This document shows positions 49,477-52,519 of a stretch of DNA of 52,519 bases, one piece after another (position 1 is the stretch's first letter; the number at the start of each line of letters is the position of its first letter). This DNA comes from Thermaceae bacterium. Lineage in GTDB: Bacteria; Deinococcota; Deinococci; Deinococcales; Thermaceae. Both the position numbers and the translations under genes were made by a program. Where the stretch lies: assembly GCA_015478585.1 (NCBI GenBank), contig JADMIM010000016.1, positions 1 to 52,519 on the forward strand. Reading direction: 5' to 3'. The notes below the pieces were generated by a model that worked only from the letters and a program-made list of their open reading frames with translations, made no database searches and had not been told where the DNA came from.

Positions 49477-49935
49477 ATGCCCTACTACCTGGCCCAGTTC
49501 AACATTGCAAAGATGGTCGGCCCAGTCGGCCCTTTAGACTCCGAGGCCATGCAGGGCTTCGTGGAAGGACTGCATGGCCTCAATGCCCTCGCGGATAACT
49601 CTCCGGGCTTTGTCTGGCGTTTGCGCGGCGAGGGCGACACCGCCACCGACCTGCGTCCCTATGGCGAGGAGGTGTTGGTCAACCTCTCGGTGTGGGAAAG
49701 CCTGGAAGCCCTCAAAAACTACACCTACCAGAACGAGCACCTGGAATACCTGCGCCGGAGGCGTGAATGGTTCGCCCCCATGAAGGAGCGTTTCCTGGTT
49801 TTGTGGTGGGTGAAGGTGGGGTATCTCCCGACTTTACAAGAAGGTGTACAGCGCCTCGAGCACCTGCGCCAGCACGGCCCCAATCCTTTGGCTTTTACCG
49901 TGTCGCAGCCCTTTGCGCTCGAGCTTGAGCCATGA
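49477..49935 (+). CDS. DUF3291 protein
   Basis: A 152-residue single-domain protein with the DUF3291/ABM-like signature: YYLAQFNIAKM start, FVEGLHGLNALADNSPGFVWRL, NLSVWESLEALKNYTY and WWVKVGYLPTLQEGVQRLEHL. It is a dimeric alpha-beta barrel-type fold, possibly binding haem or a small ligand as in related monooxygenases. Function is unknown. It follows alr by 10 bases and is convergent with prs, three bases apart. Confidence 0.85.
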   Translation: MPYYLAQFNIAKMVGPVGPLDSEAMQGFVEGLHGLNALADNSPGFVWRLRGEGDTATDLRPYGEEVLVNLSVWESLEALKNYTYQNEHLEYLRRRREWFAPMKERFLVLWWVKVGYLPTLQEGVQRLEHLRQHGPNPLAFTVSQPFALELEP

Positions 49936-49938
49936 ACT

Positions 49939-50880
49939 CTAAGTAAACAAGCTCGAGACCGACTCCCCTCGGTGAATCCGCCAGATAGCTTCGGCAAAGA
50001 GTGGCCCCACGTTGAGGGTCTGCAACTTGTCGCTGGAGCGCCCGTTATAAATACAGGTATTGGTGGCTGCAACTTCCACAATCGGACTTTTCTCGATGCG
50101 GTCTATGGCCGGGCCGACATAGACCCCGTGGGTAAAAGCGGCATAGATGGCCTGGGCACCGTTTTGCCGCAGCGCATCCACGGCCTGGGTCAGAGTGCCT
50201 GCGGTAGAAACCTCGTCGTCAATGACCAGGGCTACCTTGCCTTTGACCTCTCCCACTAAGCCGCGTGAGGCCACCTCGGTATCGGAGAGGCGTTGTTTGT
50301 CAATAAAGGCGATGGGTAGGGCCAAACGGCGGGCTAAGGAAATGGCTCGCTTGATATCACCGGCATCGGGAGCTACCACTACGGCGTTCTCGAGGTTGTC
50401 CACCCTGGTGGCGAAGTAGTTGGCAATCACTGGCTCAGCCGAGAGGTGGTCTACGGGAACCTTGAAAAACCCGTGTACCTGGGCCGAATGGAGGGTCATG
50501 GTGAGCACCCGGTCGGCTCCCGAGGTCTGAATCAAATCAGCTACCAGCCGGGCCGTAATCGAGATGCGTGGGGCATCTTTTTTATCGCTACGGGCATAGG
50601 CGTAGTAAGGAATAACCGCCGTAACTCGGGCCGCACTGCTGCTCTTGGCAGCATCAATCATCATTAGCAGCTCCACCAGATGATCCTGCACCGGTGGGGT
50701 CAGCGACTGGATGATAAAAATGTCGCCTTCACGCAAGCTCTGCTCGTAGCGCACGAACAAACAGTCGTTGGCGAAACGCTCGGTCACGCTTTTGCCCAGA
50801 GGCACGCCCAGATTTTCTGCAATTTCTTCTGCCAGGGGCAGATTGGACTGCCCACTAAAAATCATCAAAGGCCGATCCAT
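49939..50880 (-). CDS. prs: ribose-phosphate pyrophosphokinase
   Basis: Makes PRPP from ribose-5-phosphate and ATP for nucleotide and His/Trp synthesis. The 313-residue product has the start [51 protein letters not shown] with the catalytic Lys-Arg region, [13 protein letters not shown] and the PRPP-loop [13 protein letters not shown] start at ATG 50880, with a TATGCT box nine bases upstream; the frame is open to 50937. Length matches bacterial class I enzymes. It is convergent with the DUF3291 gene. Confidence 0.95.
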   Translation of the reverse strand: MDRPLMIFSGQSNLPLAEEIAENLGVPLGKSVTERFANDCLFVRYEQSLREGDIFIIQSLTPPVQDHLVELLMMIDAAKSSSAARVTAVIPYYAYARSDKKDAPRISITARLVADLIQTSGADRVLTMTLHSAQVHGFFKVPVDHLSAEPVIANYFATRVDNLENAVVVAPDAGDIKRAISLARRLALPIAFIDKQRLSDTEVASRGLVGEVKGKVALVIDDEVSTAGTLTQAVDALRQNGAQAIYAAFTHGVYVGPAIDRIEKSPIVEVAATNTCIYNGRSSDKLQTLNVGPLFAEAIWRIHRGESVSSLFT

Positions 50881-50889
50881 GCGAGCTAA

Positions 50890-50895
50890 AGCATA
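50890..50895 (-). promoter_or_regulatory. prs: -10 box of prs (leaderless)
   Basis: TATGCT on the minus strand, nine bases before the ATG at 50880. Confidence 0.4.
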
Positions 50896-50981
50896 ACACG
50901 CAAACTTTTTGAGGTGGCTAAGGAAATAGGCAGGCAAATTCTTAAGGTTCGCTTAAGGCTCACTGAGTATTTCTGGGCTTG

Positions 50982-52466
50982 ATGAACTCCAGACCAGCGC
51001 TTTTCGGGCCTAAGATGCTAATTTTCGCTATCTTGGTTGCAGCCCTAGTGGGGTGTAGCCAGCTACCTAGCGTCTTCGGAGCAAACGACATCAAAATCCA
51101 GATTGATGGTCAAGACCTCATCCCTAGCGGAACCGACCCAGACCAATACTACGTTCCCAGTCTGACCACCCTCAGACCGGTTAGTGTCGTGGTCTATGCT
51201 ACTTCCGCGTACCGAGTTGTCCTGAACGGACAAGCCGTGCGCACAGGCCAAGCCTTCCCGGTGAGCCTGAGCCAGCTTGCTCCTGGCAACCTCATGACCT
51301 TTCAGATTATCCGCAGCGATGGGTTTTCTCAGAAGATAGAAGTTCAGACCCTGCCCGACGATTTCCCGCAGTATACCGTTATTGCCAATGATCCCACTCC
51401 TGGGAAAATGCTGCTAAGTGATTTATCTTTTGCATCCGACCAACAGACCATACCGCACTATTTGATGATACTGGATACTTTAGGAAATCCTGTGTACTAC
51501 AAAAAAACTGTGAGGCGAAGCGTGGATTTTATGCGTTTCCAAACTACTGATGGCAAAATTCGCTACAGCTATCTTGAAGAAGATGGTTCACAACTGCCTA
51601 CAACCATATCAGGCACCAACTACGTCATGGACGAAAATTTCAACATAATTGATAAGGTGCGAATACTCCCATATGGAAACCATGGTGACTATCCAGCAGA
51701 TGGTCACGACTTCTTAGTTCTCGCAGATGGTCATTATTTAGTCGTAGGGTATGTTGCCCAGCAAGTCGGCAATGTGCCTTCAAAACTGACCAATGGGAAA
51801 AACACTTCTAACGTTGTGGACACAATTATACAAGAGCAGATGAATGGGAAGGTGATATTTGAGTGGAACAGCACTGACCACACTGATCTTTATCAAGATA
51901 GTGTCGATTTCAATGATTTTACCAACACCACCAATCAACAAGCTGACTATGCTCACCTGAACTCGATCACCATAGACCCTAAAGATGGCAATTTTATCGT
52001 TTCGTTCCGTAATCTCGATGAAGTAATGAAAATCAGCCGTACTACCGGAACCATTTTGTGGAAGATGGGGGGTCTGGGTGACCAGTTTGGTCTTACAGCA
52101 CAACAGAAGTTTTCTCGCCAACACTATGTGCGTTTGTTGCCCGATGGAACTCTGACCATTTTTGATAACGGGGTAGCTAATCAGCAGACCCGCTTGCTGG
52201 ATATTGGCTACAACGAACAAACCAAGCAAATTACTAGCTATCAGGCCTATGCACCGATCCACAAGTACTCCTTCATCATGGGCTCAGTTCAGCATCTGAG
52301 CAATGGGCGACTGTTTGTGGGCTGGGGGCAGCGAGAACCCAATGACGCAGATATTACTGAAGTTGACCCCACCACCAACCAGTTGAGCTTTCAACTTTTC
52401 TTCGGTATTGCTCCTGGAGGCGGCAGCTACTACAGCTATCGAGCGCTTAAGTATGAAAATTTCTAG
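50982..52466 (+). CDS. arylsulfotransferase-like lipoprotein
   Basis: A 494-residue surface lipoprotein: signal peptide with lipobox ALVGC (acylated Cys25). The rest is a beta-propeller of the arylsulfate sulfotransferase (ASST) family: DGHDFLVLADGHYLVVGY with the expected catalytic His region, ADYAHLNSITIDPKDGNFIVSFRNLDEVMKI split over strands, WKMGG, RQHYVRLLPDGTLTIFDNG. ASSTs transfer sulfate from aryl sulfates to phenols; some family members lack the activity. The second half of the gene is markedly more AT-rich and has few CTCGAG words, unlike its neighbours, which suggests transfer. TTG 50979 is also in frame. The gene ends 53 bases before the window edge. Confidence 0.82.
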   Translation: MNSRPALFGPKMLIFAILVAALVGCSQLPSVFGANDIKIQIDGQDLIPSGTDPDQYYVPSLTTLRPVSVVVYATSAYRVVLNGQAVRTGQAFPVSLSQLAPGNLMTFQIIRSDGFSQKIEVQTLPDDFPQYTVIANDPTPGKMLLSDLSFASDQQTIPHYLMILDTLGNPVYYKKTVRRSVDFMRFQTTDGKIRYSYLEEDGSQLPTTISGTNYVMDENFNIIDKVRILPYGNHGDYPADGHDFLVLADGHYLVVGYVAQQVGNVPSKLTNGKNTSNVVDTIIQEQMNGKVIFEWNSTDHTDLYQDSVDFNDFTNTTNQQADYAHLNSITIDPKDGNFIVSFRNLDEVMKISRTTGTILWKMGGLGDQFGLTAQQKFSRQHYVRLLPDGTLTIFDNGVANQQTRLLDIGYNEQTKQITSYQAYAPIHKYSFIMGSVQHLSNGRLFVGWGQREPNDADITEVDPTTNQLSFQLFFGIAPGGGSYYSYRALKYENF

Positions 52467-52519
52467 CTTGTTCACCTGCTTACCTTCTGTTTGGGTTCGT
52501 GTGCTATATTTTTCATAGG

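Overview
The window is GC-rich bacterial chromosome, most likely from Meiothermus or a close relative in the Thermaceae. This is an inference from the palindrome CTCGAG studding the sequence, from many start codons sitting 6-9 bases after a TANNNT box with no ribosome-binding site (leaderless mRNAs, common in Deinococcus-Thermus), and from Thermus-like housekeeping proteins such as a 477-residue ProRS with a C-terminal zinc site. No rRNA, tRNA, CRISPR array, phage or complete insertion sequence was seen. About 50 genes are called.

Layout. 48-862: methylglyoxal synthase and a MazG-like pyrophosphohydrolase. 1084-5925: a 53-codon leader ORF coupled to a SARP-type ATPase regulator, then a second giant regulator with the reverse domain order. 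6137-8867: a HemC homologue that has lost its key catalytic residues, a Fur-family repressor and FolC. 8909-15036 (minus strand): alpha/beta hydrolase, shortened GlcE-like protein, carboxylesterase, GNAT, MscS channel and PlsX. 15177-19742 (minus): a run of secreted or lipoprotein genes around an astacin-type metalloprotease, ending in a GH18 remnant without its catalytic motif. 20056-23529: a third SARP/AAA/TPR regulator. 23683-26871: alaS with a roughly 90-residue insertion, behind a leader that holds a promoter, a long hairpin and a T-run. 27077-30154: GNAT, a broken Uma2 gene, an IMPDH/GMPR-family enzyme and a dienelactone hydrolase. 30573-40170: MeaB, PP2C phosphatase, endonuclease III, GGDEF-EAL protein, ProRS, SlyD-like isomerase, COG0523 GTPase, FlK-like thioesterase and a LON-domain protein. 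40640-43351: a two-gene molybdenum hydroxylase (IorAB type). 43503-45224: NodB deacetylase and a PfkB kinase. 45626-47958: a compact cassette of a degenerate ATP-grasp protein, an intact RimK-like ATP-grasp ligase and a Lys/Glu repeat protein. 47975-52466: a small protein, Alr, a DUF3291 protein, PRPP synthetase and an arylsulfotransferase-like lipoprotein.

The best candidate for an undescribed system is the 45626-47958 cassette: an ATP-grasp ligase pair next to a 160-residue protein with 16-residue K/E repeats, an arrangement resembling graspetide-type or poly-amino-acid ligation pathways. Next are an interspersed repeat family (five copies near 10.5, 19.9, 32.7, 36.0 and 45.3 kb) with a conserved core between A-rich and T-rich arms, the degenerate HemC, and the alaS leader RNA. 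Translations and motifs were read directly. Functions rest on remembered family signatures, and no database search or folding computation was run.
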